A DNA stretch of 6,928 nt. Source: JAHJDR01 sp964609965 (GTDB taxonomy: Bacteria > UBA10199 > JADGCS01). Below are positions 1 to 5,448 of this stretch, in pieces. Numbering within the stretch: position 1 is the first letter of the stretch; every line of letters starts with the position of its first letter. Where the stretch lies: the NCBI GenBank assembly GCA_964609965.1, contig CAZSTS010000041.1, forward strand, positions 1 to 6,928. The letters are read 5' to 3'. Under the pieces are notes generated by a model. It searched no databases. It was not told the origin of the DNA and worked only from the letters and a program-made list of their open reading frames with translations. Position numbers and translations under genes: made by a program.

Positions 1-48
1 ATTAGGAACCCATAAAGAAGAGCCTACGTACGGGGTTTCCTGGAATGT

Positions 49-71
49 AAAAAAGCGGCCTAAGCCGCTTT
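49..71 (-). terminator. Rho-independent terminator of rhlE
   Basis: Read on the minus strand, the sequence forms a perfect 8-bp stem, AAAGCGGC (71-64) with GCCGCTTT (59-52), closed by a TTAG tetraloop (63-60). A run of six T (54-49) starts inside the stem and continues past it. It lies 37 nt after the helicase stop codon. GC-rich stem, tetraloop and T tract together are the classic intrinsic terminator. The A residues before the stem could support weaker termination on the plus strand. Confidence 0.87.
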
Positions 72-107
72 AAATAAATATATTTTAAATTGATTAAGAA
101 TTCAGCC

Positions 108-1400
108 TTAGGCAGCCCTATCCTGACGTCCATTCTGTGAAGACCTCGAACCTCTGTTCCCTCGGCCTGATCTATTAAAACGACCGCCTCTTCCTGAAAA
201 ACGTCTTGGGTTATTGCGCCCGCCACGACCTCTTCGTTGAGCAGGATCTGCTTTGAAAGCAAATTTTGATTCGTAGCCTTTTTCGCATATTCTGGGAATG
301 CTCATTTTAAGCATTCTCTCGATATTTCTCAAAAAGCTCATTTCGTTAGATGACACCAATGATAGTGCCTGACCTTCATTTCCCGCTCTACCAGTTCGCC
401 CAATGCGATGGACATAATCCTCTGGCACGTTAGGGAGATCAAAATTTACGACATGGGGTAATTGTTGAATATCAAGCCCACGAGCCGCAATATCTGTTGC
501 CACTAAAACACGTACGGATTCCTTTTTGAATTTCTCCAACGCCTTAGTTCTCGCTGCCTGGGTTTTGTTCCCATGAATCGCTGTTGAGGTAATCCCATCT
601 CGATGAAGCTGCTCAGCAAGACGATTCGCACCATGCTTTGTTCGTGTAAAAACAAGAACGCGCTGCCACTTTTTTGAATCAATGATATGTGAGAGCAATT
701 TTTGTTTGCTTCCACGATCAACGTGATGCACGACCTGGTTTACAAGCTCAGATGCCGTGTTTTGTGGGGCAACTTCGATAGTTGTAGGGTTATTGAGAAA
801 CCCTCTTGCTAGTCTTTGGATTTCTTTTGAAAGAGTTGCCGTAAACAAAAGATTTTGTCTTTGCTTTGGCATCAAAGCGATGATTTTTTTGATGTCTGGA
901 ATAAATCCCATGTCGAGCATGCGATCAGCTTCATCAAGAATAAACACATCCACTTTGGATAGATTAACTGTTCTTCTCCCAACATGGTCAAGTAAACGAC
1001 CTGGGGTAGCCACAAGTATATCCACTCCTGAATTTAATTTGTGAATCTGTGCACCCATATTAACACCGCCAAAAACGACTGTTGAACGCAAAGGCAAATG
1101 CTTTGAATAAGTTTCGACACTTTTGCAAACTTGAGCTGCAAGCTCGCGAGTTGGTGTTAATATAAGAGCTCTGATAGGACGTCTTCTGCCCTGATATTTT
1201 TTGTCGAGCATAAGACGTTGTAACAAAGGCAGTGTAAAACCAGCGGTTTTACCTGTTCCTGTTTGTGCGCTTCCCATAATATCTTGTTTACTTAAAATAG
1301 CGGGAATAGCTTTTTTTTGTATCGGTGTAGGAATGCTGTAGCCTTGTTCTTTAACGGCACGTAGCAATTCACCCGATAGACCTAGATTTTCGAATGACAT
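108..1400 (-). CDS. rhlE: ATP-dependent RNA helicase, DEAD-box family, RhlE type
   Basis: This 430-residue cytoplasmic protein uses ATP to unwind short RNA duplexes; RhlE in known bacteria acts in ribosome assembly and RNA turnover. Both RecA-like domains are complete: Q motif PTPIQ (24-28), motif I AQTGTGKT (45-52), Ia PTRELA (83-88), GG (111-112), TPGR (132-135), DEAD (156-159), motif III TAT (187-189), motif IV region VLVFTRTK (248-255), motif V ATDIAARGLD (301-310) and motif VI HRIGRTGR (331-338). The start MSFENLGLS and the run LPNVPEDYVHRIGRTGR match E. coli RhlE as I recall it. The tail (389-430) is rich in Arg and Gly, as expected for an RNA-binding extension; the total is slightly shorter than E. 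coli RhlE (about 454). Motif III has Thr where most family members have Ser. AGGAGA (1416-1411) lies 10 nt before the ATG. It is the last gene before the terminator at 49-71 and appears to be transcribed alone. Confidence 0.96.
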   Translation of the reverse strand: MSFENLGLSGELLRAVKEQGYSIPTPIQKKAIPAILSKQDIMGSAQTGTGKTAGFTLPLLQRLMLDKKYQGRRRPIRALILTPTRELAAQVCKSVETYSKHLPLRSTVVFGGVNMGAQIHKLNSGVDILVATPGRLLDHVGRRTVNLSKVDVFILDEADRMLDMGFIPDIKKIIALMPKQRQNLLFTATLSKEIQRLARGFLNNPTTIEVAPQNTASELVNQVVHHVDRGSKQKLLSHIIDSKKWQRVLVFTRTKHGANRLAEQLHRDGITSTAIHGNKTQAARTKALEKFKKESVRVLVATDIAARGLDIQQLPHVVNFDLPNVPEDYVHRIGRTGRAGNEGQALSLVSSNEMSFLRNIERMLKMSIPRICEKGYESKFAFKADPAQRRGRGGRNNPRRFSGRGGRFNRSGRGNRGSRSSQNGRQDRAA

Positions 1401-1442
1401 AATGTATGTTTCTCCTGATCAAGACGGCATCAAGCCACCTGA

Positions 1443-1471
1443 ATCATATTAATTGTTTGTAAACTGCACAA
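1443..1471 (-). promoter_or_regulatory. Predicted sigma70-type promoter of rhlE
   Basis: On the minus strand, TTGTGC (1471-1466) and TATGAT (1448-1443) are separated by 17 nt. The -10 hexamer matches the consensus at 5 of 6 positions and the -35 at 3 of 6. Transcription would begin near 1436, giving a leader of roughly 35 nt that contains the AGGAGA ribosome binding site. A 10-bp inverted repeat (1456-1465 and 1481-1490) overlaps it. This is a pattern match only. Confidence 0.45.
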
Positions 1472-1490
1472 CACTCCAAAAGTTTACAAA
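1456..1490. repeat. 10-bp inverted repeat over the rhlE promoter
   Basis: TTTGTAAACT (1456-1465) and AGTTTACAAA (1481-1490) are perfect reverse complements separated by 15 nt. The arms flank the predicted -35 hexamer, and one arm lies in the spacer between -35 and -10. Arm centres are 25 bp apart, about two and a half helical turns. A direct repeat AACAGTT (1490-1496 and 1499-1505) follows just upstream. The placement suits a repressor or activator binding site, but no regulator is known here. Confidence 0.55.
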
Positions 1491-1726
1491 ACAGTTCCAA
1501 CAGTTTGACTGTGAAAAAGATTGTCTGGTTTAAGCCTCGGCAGAATTTAAAAGGCTGCAAACTCTACTCTAACGAGCCCAGTTCGCATTTTATAGGAAGG
1601 ACTAGTAAGATTTTTGGGTATAAGGCTCAGATCCTTATAGAATGTGAGCGTGGCGGGATCATAGTCGAGAAACCCTTTATTAACAAGAAGTTTCTCTTAT
1701 CTCCGTGTTAAGGTTGAGGTTTTTGC
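1472..1726. other. Gap without a convincing gene, with two small hairpins
   Basis: Past the rhlE promoter, this stretch contains no gene I can support. Two short stem-loops are visible. TATAAGG (1619-1625) pairs with CCTTATA (1633-1639) across a 7-nt loop. GAGAAAC (1667-1673) pairs with GTTTCTC (1690-1696), with an inner CTT/AAG stem. The second lies about 30 nt past the stop codon of the small membrane protein gene and could be the 3' end of its message, but no T tract follows it, so I do not call it a terminator. Confidence 0.5.
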
Positions 1727-2074
1727 CTACTCCCCCACCCTTTTAAAACTCAGCACATTTTTTTGAACTAGAAGGTTGAAAAACCTCTCATTTCCATCTG
1801 CGTATTTGAGTACGGGATTGGCAACAGATACTTTAGTAGCTTTAAAAAATAATGGCGGCGTACAAAGCAGGATGAGGAATCCCAGCCACCATACTACAAA
1901 GAGTGTCATGAAAATGCCTATTGGAATGACAAAAAGCCATCCCACTGACCAAAAATAATGAGTAAATCTCTCTTTCTTGGGAAGAAATTTCAGTACTTTT
2001 TTTGCATCCTCCTCATCAATCCCCAAGATCACGCCACTCTCCTTTTTTTGTTCTACGTATTCTGTGTATTGCAT
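1727..2074 (-). CDS. Small membrane protein of unknown function
   Basis: I do not recognise this 115-residue protein. The first 38 residues are charged and probably cytoplasmic. Residues 39-77 form a long, strongly hydrophobic stretch rich in Trp, Phe, Leu and Ile, broken by Pro51 and by Pro73-Pro74. It could be two short membrane helices in tight succession (about 41-58 and 60-77) or one long segment. A soluble basic tail (78-115) follows, containing NPVLKYADGNERFF; its rhythm recalls cytoplasmic tails of small uncharacterised membrane proteins, but I cannot name a family. The start is well supported: AAAGGA ends 6 nt before the ATG. Stop is TAG. It sits 125 nt from the secreted-protein gene upstream and about 330 nt from rhlE downstream, so a shared transcript with rhlE is unlikely. 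No promoter stands out. Confidence 0.82.
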   Translation of the reverse strand: MQYTEYVEQKKESGVILGIDEEDAKKVLKFLPKKERFTHYFWSVGWLFVIPIGIFMTLFVVWWLGFLILLCTPPLFFKATKVSVANPVLKYADGNERFFNLLVQKNVLSFKRVGE

Positions 2075-2199
2075 GACTCATCCTTTATTAAGACCTGGTT
2101 GATATGTAAAGCGGTGGTTAATTAGAAAATACGGAACCGTCTGAAAGCTATAAAGGTTTGATTTAGTGGTGATGGCTGTTTATAAGAATATACTTTATC

Positions 2200-2754
2200 C
2201 TAGCTGCCTACAGTTTTAAGGCGGCATTCAAAATTATCCGTCGTACTACCAATATTCTCATAGTCAAAAGTTGCATACCAGTCATACGTAAATGTTATTG
2301 CTGAATTTAAGACATTAACAATAAAACCAAACTGGATCTTGTCCGAATTGTACATTGCCAGTTTTGCCATGTCTATACACTCTTTCATAACAGTATACTG
2401 AGTCGTGTCTGACTTTGTCATACCTTTTATTCTAAAATACTCTGAATTCGAACTACATCTTTGATCATCAATATCACCAACTATATCAACTGAAAACGAA
2501 GCACCATCAGTTTTCATATTTATTGCATCAATATTAGAAAAGTATAATTCTCTGTCCTCAACTAAACAAGAGTTACTCGCTGTTTCTGAAGCTCCTTCTC
2601 GTACCATCGGAAACTCTGGACCCGCATCAGCGTCTGAAGCTTCGCTCTTACGAATCACCTGCCCATAATCTCCATCCTCACTTAAAGCGAACGCCATAGG
2701 AGTAAGAATTAATAAAACTAGCAAAACTATAAATGCACTTTTATAAAATTTCAT
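2200..2754 (-). CDS. Small secreted protein with four cysteines, unknown function
   Basis: The 184-residue protein starts with a typical Sec signal peptide: a basic n-region (MKFYK), a hydrophobic core (residues 7-18) and an Ala-Phe-Ala site (21-23), so cleavage after residue 23 is likely. Residues 24-62 are acidic and look like a flexible linker. The folded part (63-184) has four cysteines (63, 100, 126, 177), enough for two disulfides, as expected in the periplasm or outside the cell. It alternates beta-like stretches (YFRIKG at 106-111, IQFGFIV at 140-146, ITFTYDWYATF at 153-163) with a helix-like segment (about 122-135). This order faintly recalls small OB-fold secreted proteins such as toxin B subunits; this is a guess from pattern only. 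A strong site, AGGGAGG, ends 4 nt before the ATG. Confidence 0.87.
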   Translation of the reverse strand: MKFYKSAFIVLLVLLILTPMAFALSEDGDYGQVIRKSEASDADAGPEFPMVREGASETASNSCLVEDRELYFSNIDAINMKTDGASFSVDIVGDIDDQRCSSNSEYFRIKGMTKSDTTQYTVMKECIDMAKLAMYNSDKIQFGFIVNVLNSAITFTYDWYATFDYENIGSTTDNFECRLKTVGS

Positions 2755-2800
2755 ATTTCCTCCCTAATAGTTGCCGTACGCCTTCCCTCAAAAAATGAGT

Positions 2801-2829
2801 AATATTTAATTGTGCAATTTTCGTTCCAA
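2801..2829 (-). promoter_or_regulatory. Possible promoter of the secreted-protein gene
   Basis: On the minus strand, TTGGAA (2829-2824) and AATATT (2806-2801) are 17 nt apart, each matching the sigma70 consensus at 4 of 6 positions. It would give a leader of about 40 nt. The surrounding DNA is very AT-rich, so chance matches are common and confidence is low. Confidence 0.3.
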
Positions 2830-2893
2830 AGTAATAATAATATAACTGAATAATTAAGAAAGGTTAGCCCTATTGTAATAAGGTTAATTTCGC

Positions 2894-2904
2894 ATGATTA
2901 TCAT
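2894..2904. promoter_or_regulatory. Fur-box-like palindrome
   Basis: The sequence ATGATTATCAT is an 11-bp palindrome around one central base. On the minus strand it equals the core ATGATAATCAT of the classical 19-bp Fur consensus, and the wider alignment matches at 13 of 19 positions. It is about 140 bp before the secreted-protein start codon and about 65 bp before the predicted -35, farther than usual for Fur repression. One half-site outside the core is poorly conserved. Confidence 0.3.
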
Positions 2905-2953
2905 TTTGAATTCATATTTTTATCGGAATGATATGTTTGAGAAAAAATGGCAC

Positions 2954-3745
2954 TCACTCACCCTCAGTAACAGTTAGCGTTGCGGGTTGGGCTTTTCCTG
3001 GATCCAGAGCTTGGTTTACATCTGGTATCGGAGGATAATCCATGCCTGGGCAGATACTCTGTCTTTCCAAATCTTTTAGTGCACCCGTACCCAATACATC
3101 TTCGAGCCTCTTCGAACTCATAGCATCGAAATAAGCTAGATCGAGACTCAACCAACTCACAGACACACAAGGATAAGTCGAGTCTGGTTGGCAATTATCA
3201 TAATCGTGCATCTCTTGAGTTTGCGGTGAAACTAAAACCCTAAGACCCATATCAATCCCTTTTACTCCATATATAGCAGATTGTGCTATTGATCCCTCTG
3301 GCTCAACACCATCAAAATCATACACATCTATGTTGCCATCTTGCGTTTTGTTTTCGAGCCAGCCACAGTGTATATTTTGACCCTTCTCATAATAATATTC
3401 CGGTGACTGTTGCAAGACACGTTGACCAGCAGGAGTTCTCCCAAATCGTGTTTCTCTCTCGGTCATTTGTAGATCATCTAATGTTTTCCCAGTTGATAAA
3501 GTGACCGCCACTGGTTCACTCTCCCATCCTGTCCAGGTTAAATCAGTTAAAAGGACAGAACCTGTATCAGTATGTCGAAAACAGTTAGGGTATTTTTGAA
3601 CAGCGACTGGGTCAACTTCACCACAGCTCACCTGAACATTTCGAACCGTGACCTTATCATCAATAAGATCTCCATCAATGTCAGGAATGGTAAACTCCTG
3701 TTCTTTCAAAACAGTTACGCCAGGGATTGTAGTTGGCTCTGTCAT
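2954..3745 (-). CDS. Cys-rich protein with calcium-loop-like motifs, no signal peptide
   Basis: I do not recognise this 263-residue protein. Near the N-terminus is PDIDGDLIDDKV (21-32), with Asp at 22, 24, 26, 29 and 30, the spacing of calcium-binding DxDxD loops. A second Asp-rich stretch, DGNIDVYDFDG (136-146), is similar. Six cysteines (41, 55, 127, 185, 193, 232) could form three disulfides. The rest is mixed, with Tyr- and Trp-containing segments and an acidic end. These traits suit an exported protein, yet no signal peptide is present, and the upstream frame meets a TAG at 3785-3787 without adding one. The frame opens at an ATG at 3760, but AGGGAG (3757-3752) lies inside that extension and exactly 6 nt before the ATG at 3745, so I chose 3745. 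It could be cytoplasmic, exported by another route, or a gene that lost its 5' end. Confidence 0.82.
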   Translation of the reverse strand: MTEPTTIPGVTVLKEQEFTIPDIDGDLIDDKVTVRNVQVSCGEVDPVAVQKYPNCFRHTDTGSVLLTDLTWTGWESEPVAVTLSTGKTLDDLQMTERETRFGRTPAGQRVLQQSPEYYYEKGQNIHCGWLENKTQDGNIDVYDFDGVEPEGSIAQSAIYGVKGIDMGLRVLVSPQTQEMHDYDNCQPDSTYPCVSVSWLSLDLAYFDAMSSKRLEDVLGTGALKDLERQSICPGMDYPPIPDVNQALDPGKAQPATLTVTEGE

Positions 3746-3751
3746 AAACAT

Positions 3752-3757
3752 CTCCCT
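3752..3757 (-). promoter_or_regulatory. Ribosome binding site that sets the start at 3745
   Basis: AGGGAG on the minus strand is followed by ATGTTT and then the ATG at 3745-3743, an ideal 6-nt spacing. It overlaps the upstream in-frame ATG at 3760-3758, which has only a weak purine run before it. Confidence 0.7.
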
Positions 3758-3841
3758 CATTTCTTTTCTACGAATATATATTATCTACTATTTTATTATC
3801 GATTGTTTTCAAGGGAGGTTGTGTAGAACACCAAATATCTA

Positions 3842-3867
3842 CCCACAATTGTGGGCTCTAATCAGAG
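3842..3867. repeat. 14-bp perfect palindrome followed by a second small hairpin
   Basis: CCCACAATTGTGGG (3842-3855) is a perfect palindrome. As RNA it could form a 5-bp stem with an AATT loop. It abuts CTCT-AATC-AGAG (3856-3867), another small inverted repeat. It lies about 97 bp before the start codon at 3745. It may be an operator for that gene or part of the 3' end of the lipoprotein message. No T tract follows on either strand, so a terminator is not supported. Confidence 0.55.
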
Positions 3868-3890
3868 AGACAAAAGCTATATATACCTTG

Positions 3891-3940
3891 CCCAGTACCG
3901 TATGGTAACTGGCCTGGCCCGGTACCGCATGGTAACCGGG
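3891..3940. repeat. Tandem pair of REP-like hairpin repeats
   Basis: Two 23-bp units (3891-3913 and 3918-3940) are separated by 4 bp and differ at four positions. Each folds on itself. In the second unit CCCGGTACC pairs with GGTAACCGGG, with one bulged A and a GCAT loop. In the first unit the fourth pair is A-T instead of G-C, so both arms changed together and pairing is kept. The pair lies 24 nt past the lipoprotein stop codon (TAG at 3966-3964), the usual place for REP/BIME-type elements. No T tract follows, so it is not a standard intrinsic terminator. Confidence 0.7.
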
Positions 3941-3963
3941 CTAGCACCAAAAACCGCGTATTC

Positions 3964-5145
3964 CTACTGCACTTCCAAAGCAATATTACTAGCACTCGCT
4001 GAACCAGTTCCACCTGAATACGATATTGATAAATCCACCACACCACTATCAATCAAGTATTCACCATTTGTAAATGCCCCAGTCCAGGTACCGTAACCTA
4101 AATCACTGCTCCACGAATAATTTGCAGTCGTTCCAGTAACCGAATCTGTGTCATCAAAGCTTGTTGATCCACTGGTACAGTTAAAACTGGCAGAAGTACT
4201 AGATCCTGTTGGCCAAGAAGTTGTGCCATAAACACGAGCAGACGCTCCTGAGATCTCTGAACTGTCATCATATTTTAATGTGATGTCTATTGTTCCTTGA
4301 AATCTAATATTCCATGTACAAGTTGCTGATGAAAATACTCGCTTAAAGGAGCCCGTCACATCAAATGTGCCCTGAAAGTCTGTTTGTGAATACTCTACTT
4401 CGTCTTCATCATCTCCTCCTCCACCGCCGCCTGATGATGTTGTACAGTATTCCACACAGTCTGGAACATCACCTGCCAGCCAAGTGGGCATCTCACCACC
4501 TGTTGCTTCTATTAATTCTCTTTGTGACTTAAAGGGATTTGTTGTGTTTATGTTCTGCAATTCATTTGCCTTCGTTACATCAATCTGTCCTGAGCCTAGC
4601 GCATTAATAATATTCTTCCTAGATTGAAGCTGTGCTAATGTTATAAAAGTCCCTGGCGTGGCTAACGAAGTCAGAGTGCCTGTTACAGGATCTACAACAA
4701 GAGATGGAATGCTTTGTACAAAAGCCTTAAGCATGATCCATGTTTCAGAAGAATCGATATTATCTGAAGTACTATATTTTATTGCGCTGGAAGCCAAAAC
4801 CTCATCTGCTGAATAGGTAAAGGTATATCCTGAAATATTTTCTTCGAGATAGGTTTTGAGATTTGCAACCCCATCTTCTGTGTTATCGATCTCGTCTAAT
4901 AATTCATAAAGTTGTTCAAGAAATTCGTCATCAGTAATCATTTCGTATTCTGCATCAGATTGTAAGCTGCCTAGTTCGAGCAAAAAAGCAGCGCTCACAA
5001 TATCAGTTCCTTCTGTACTACTACCGCCTGATGACGAACCACCGTCTGTGCCAGTTGATCCACCAGTACTACCACCACAATTAATTATAAGTATGATTGA
5101 GAAAAGAATAATGAATAAAGTGATGCACTTTTTATATAGATTCAT
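3964..5145 (-). CDS. Predicted lipoprotein with Gly/Ser linkers and beta-rich C-terminus
   Basis: The 393-residue product begins MNLYKKC, then has a hydrophobic core (8-22) ending at Cys23, the likely lipidated residue, in the context LIINC. Asn at -1 is unusual for a strict lipobox, so lipidation is probable, not certain. A Gly/Ser/Thr tether (24-47) follows, then a mostly helical acidic region (about 48-225). CysX3Cys (230, 234) leads into a Gly run (239-244) and an acidic patch (DDEDEVE), and then a Ser/Thr/Tyr-rich beta domain (254-393) with Cys276 and Cys323. I recognise no family; a surface or periplasm-facing outer-membrane role is inferred from the architecture. The frame can be extended to a GTG at 5154, but AAGGGGGTGA (5160-5151) overlaps that codon and lies 5 nt before the ATG at 5145, which fixes the start. 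A REP-like pair follows the gene. Confidence 0.87.
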   Translation of the reverse strand: MNLYKKCITLFIILFSIILIINCGGSTGGSTGTDGGSSSGGSSTEGTDIVSAAFLLELGSLQSDAEYEMITDDEFLEQLYELLDEIDNTEDGVANLKTYLEENISGYTFTYSADEVLASSAIKYSTSDNIDSSETWIMLKAFVQSIPSLVVDPVTGTLTSLATPGTFITLAQLQSRKNIINALGSGQIDVTKANELQNINTTNPFKSQRELIEATGGEMPTWLAGDVPDCVEYCTTSSGGGGGGDDEDEVEYSQTDFQGTFDVTGSFKRVFSSATCTWNIRFQGTIDITLKYDDSSEISGASARVYGTTSWPTGSSTSASFNCTSGSTSFDDTDSVTGTTANYSWSSDLGYGTWTGAFTNGEYLIDSGVVDLSISYSGGTGSASASNIALEVQ

Positions 5146-5150
5146 TCTTT

Positions 5151-5160
5151 TCACCCCCTT
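5151..5160 (-). promoter_or_regulatory. Near-consensus ribosome binding site setting the start at 5145
   Basis: AAGGGGGTGA differs by one base from the full Shine-Dalgarno complement AAGGAGGTGA. It ends 5 nt before the ATG at 5145-5143 and covers the GTG at 5154-5152, so initiation at that GTG is improbable. Confidence 0.75.
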
Positions 5161-5176
5161 TATTCTTTAACGTATT

Positions 5177-5205
5177 ATTGTAACAAAATTACTTGTATTT
5201 GACGA
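5177..5205 (-). promoter_or_regulatory. Predicted promoter of the Gly/Ser-linker lipoprotein gene
   Basis: TCGTCA (5205-5200) and TACAAT (5182-5177) on the minus strand are 17 nt apart and match the sigma70 consensus at 4 and 5 of 6 positions. The leader would be about 25 nt and would include the strong ribosome binding site. This supports separate transcription from the lipoprotein gene upstream. Confidence 0.45.
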
Positions 5206-5285
5206 TAGGGAATAAATTACATGTACAATATTAAGTGGTTAGAAGGGATTTTTTAAATGGGGGCATCCCTGGTTTTGACCTAAGG

Positions 5286-5333
5286 TGAGCCCTTAGCGAC
5301 CAAAAGGTGCCAACAAGCGGTCAAAAGGGCTCA
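5286..5333. repeat. Hairpin overlapping the left arm of the long inverted repeat
   Basis: TGAGCCCTT (5286-5294) pairs perfectly with AAGGGCTCA (5325-5333). Inside it, GACC (5298-5301) pairs with GGTC (5319-5322). The hairpin uses most of the left arm of the 5300-5446 inverted repeat, so the two folds exclude each other. A third option, CTAAGG (5280-5285) with CCTTAG (5291-5296), competes with this one. Confidence 0.6.
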
Positions 5334-5446
5334 GTCACTTTTGTGTTGCCAGCTTTGACTTTGCAACGGACTTAACTGCAAAACTAGTCATATCAATATA
5401 AATATGGGTGCGACATTTTGACCGCTTGTTGACTGGCACCTTTTGG
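5300..5446. repeat. Long inverted repeat (27/31 bp arms) after the lipoprotein stop codon
   Basis: The left arm (5300-5326) and right arm (5416-5446) are reverse complements over all 27 bases of the left arm; the right arm has 4 extra bases (TGAC, 5430-5433). The outer 13 bp pair 5300-5312 with 5434-5446, and the inner 14 bp pair 5313-5326 with 5416-5429. An 89-nt interior holds another small hairpin (GTTGC 5345-5349 with GCAAC 5363-5367). The element lies 2 nt past the TAA of the gene at 5449-6798. No target-site duplication flanks it. It may be a small mobile-element relic, an attC-like site, or a 3' RNA structure. Confidence 0.8.
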
Positions 5447-5448
5447 AA

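Noticed and set aside
2..262. Minus-strand 86-codon open frame past the end of rhlE
   Set aside because: It overlaps the helicase tail in another frame and runs through the terminator hairpin, with no sign of a real product.
503..1044. Open frames on both strands inside rhlE
   Set aside because: They are shadows of a well-supported conserved gene, and their translations show no domain.
1505..1711. Plus-strand 68-codon open frame starting at TTG in the rhlE upstream gap
   Set aside because: It has a rare start codon, no Shine-Dalgarno sequence, no recognisable domain and contains two inverted repeats; it is short enough to arise by chance.
2075..2199. Promoter for the small membrane protein gene
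   Set aside because: The gap is AT-rich and several weak hexamer pairs exist, none with both acceptable sequence and spacing.
3891..3940. Intrinsic terminator for the lipoprotein gene at 3964-5145
   Set aside because: The stems are strong, but no T tract follows on either strand; a REP-like repeat is the better description.
3648..4096. Plus-strand open frames spanning the gap between the lipoprotein and the Cys-rich gene
   Set aside because: They cross the hairpin repeats and the ends of two real genes on the other strand, and one contains translated copies of the 27-bp-spaced repeat (RYRMVTGLA-like); no ribosome binding site is evident.
5300..5446. Classic MITE insertion
   Set aside because: The terminal inverted repeats fit, but the flanking bases (left TTAGCGA, right AATTAAA) show no target-site duplication, so I left it as an inverted repeat of unknown origin.
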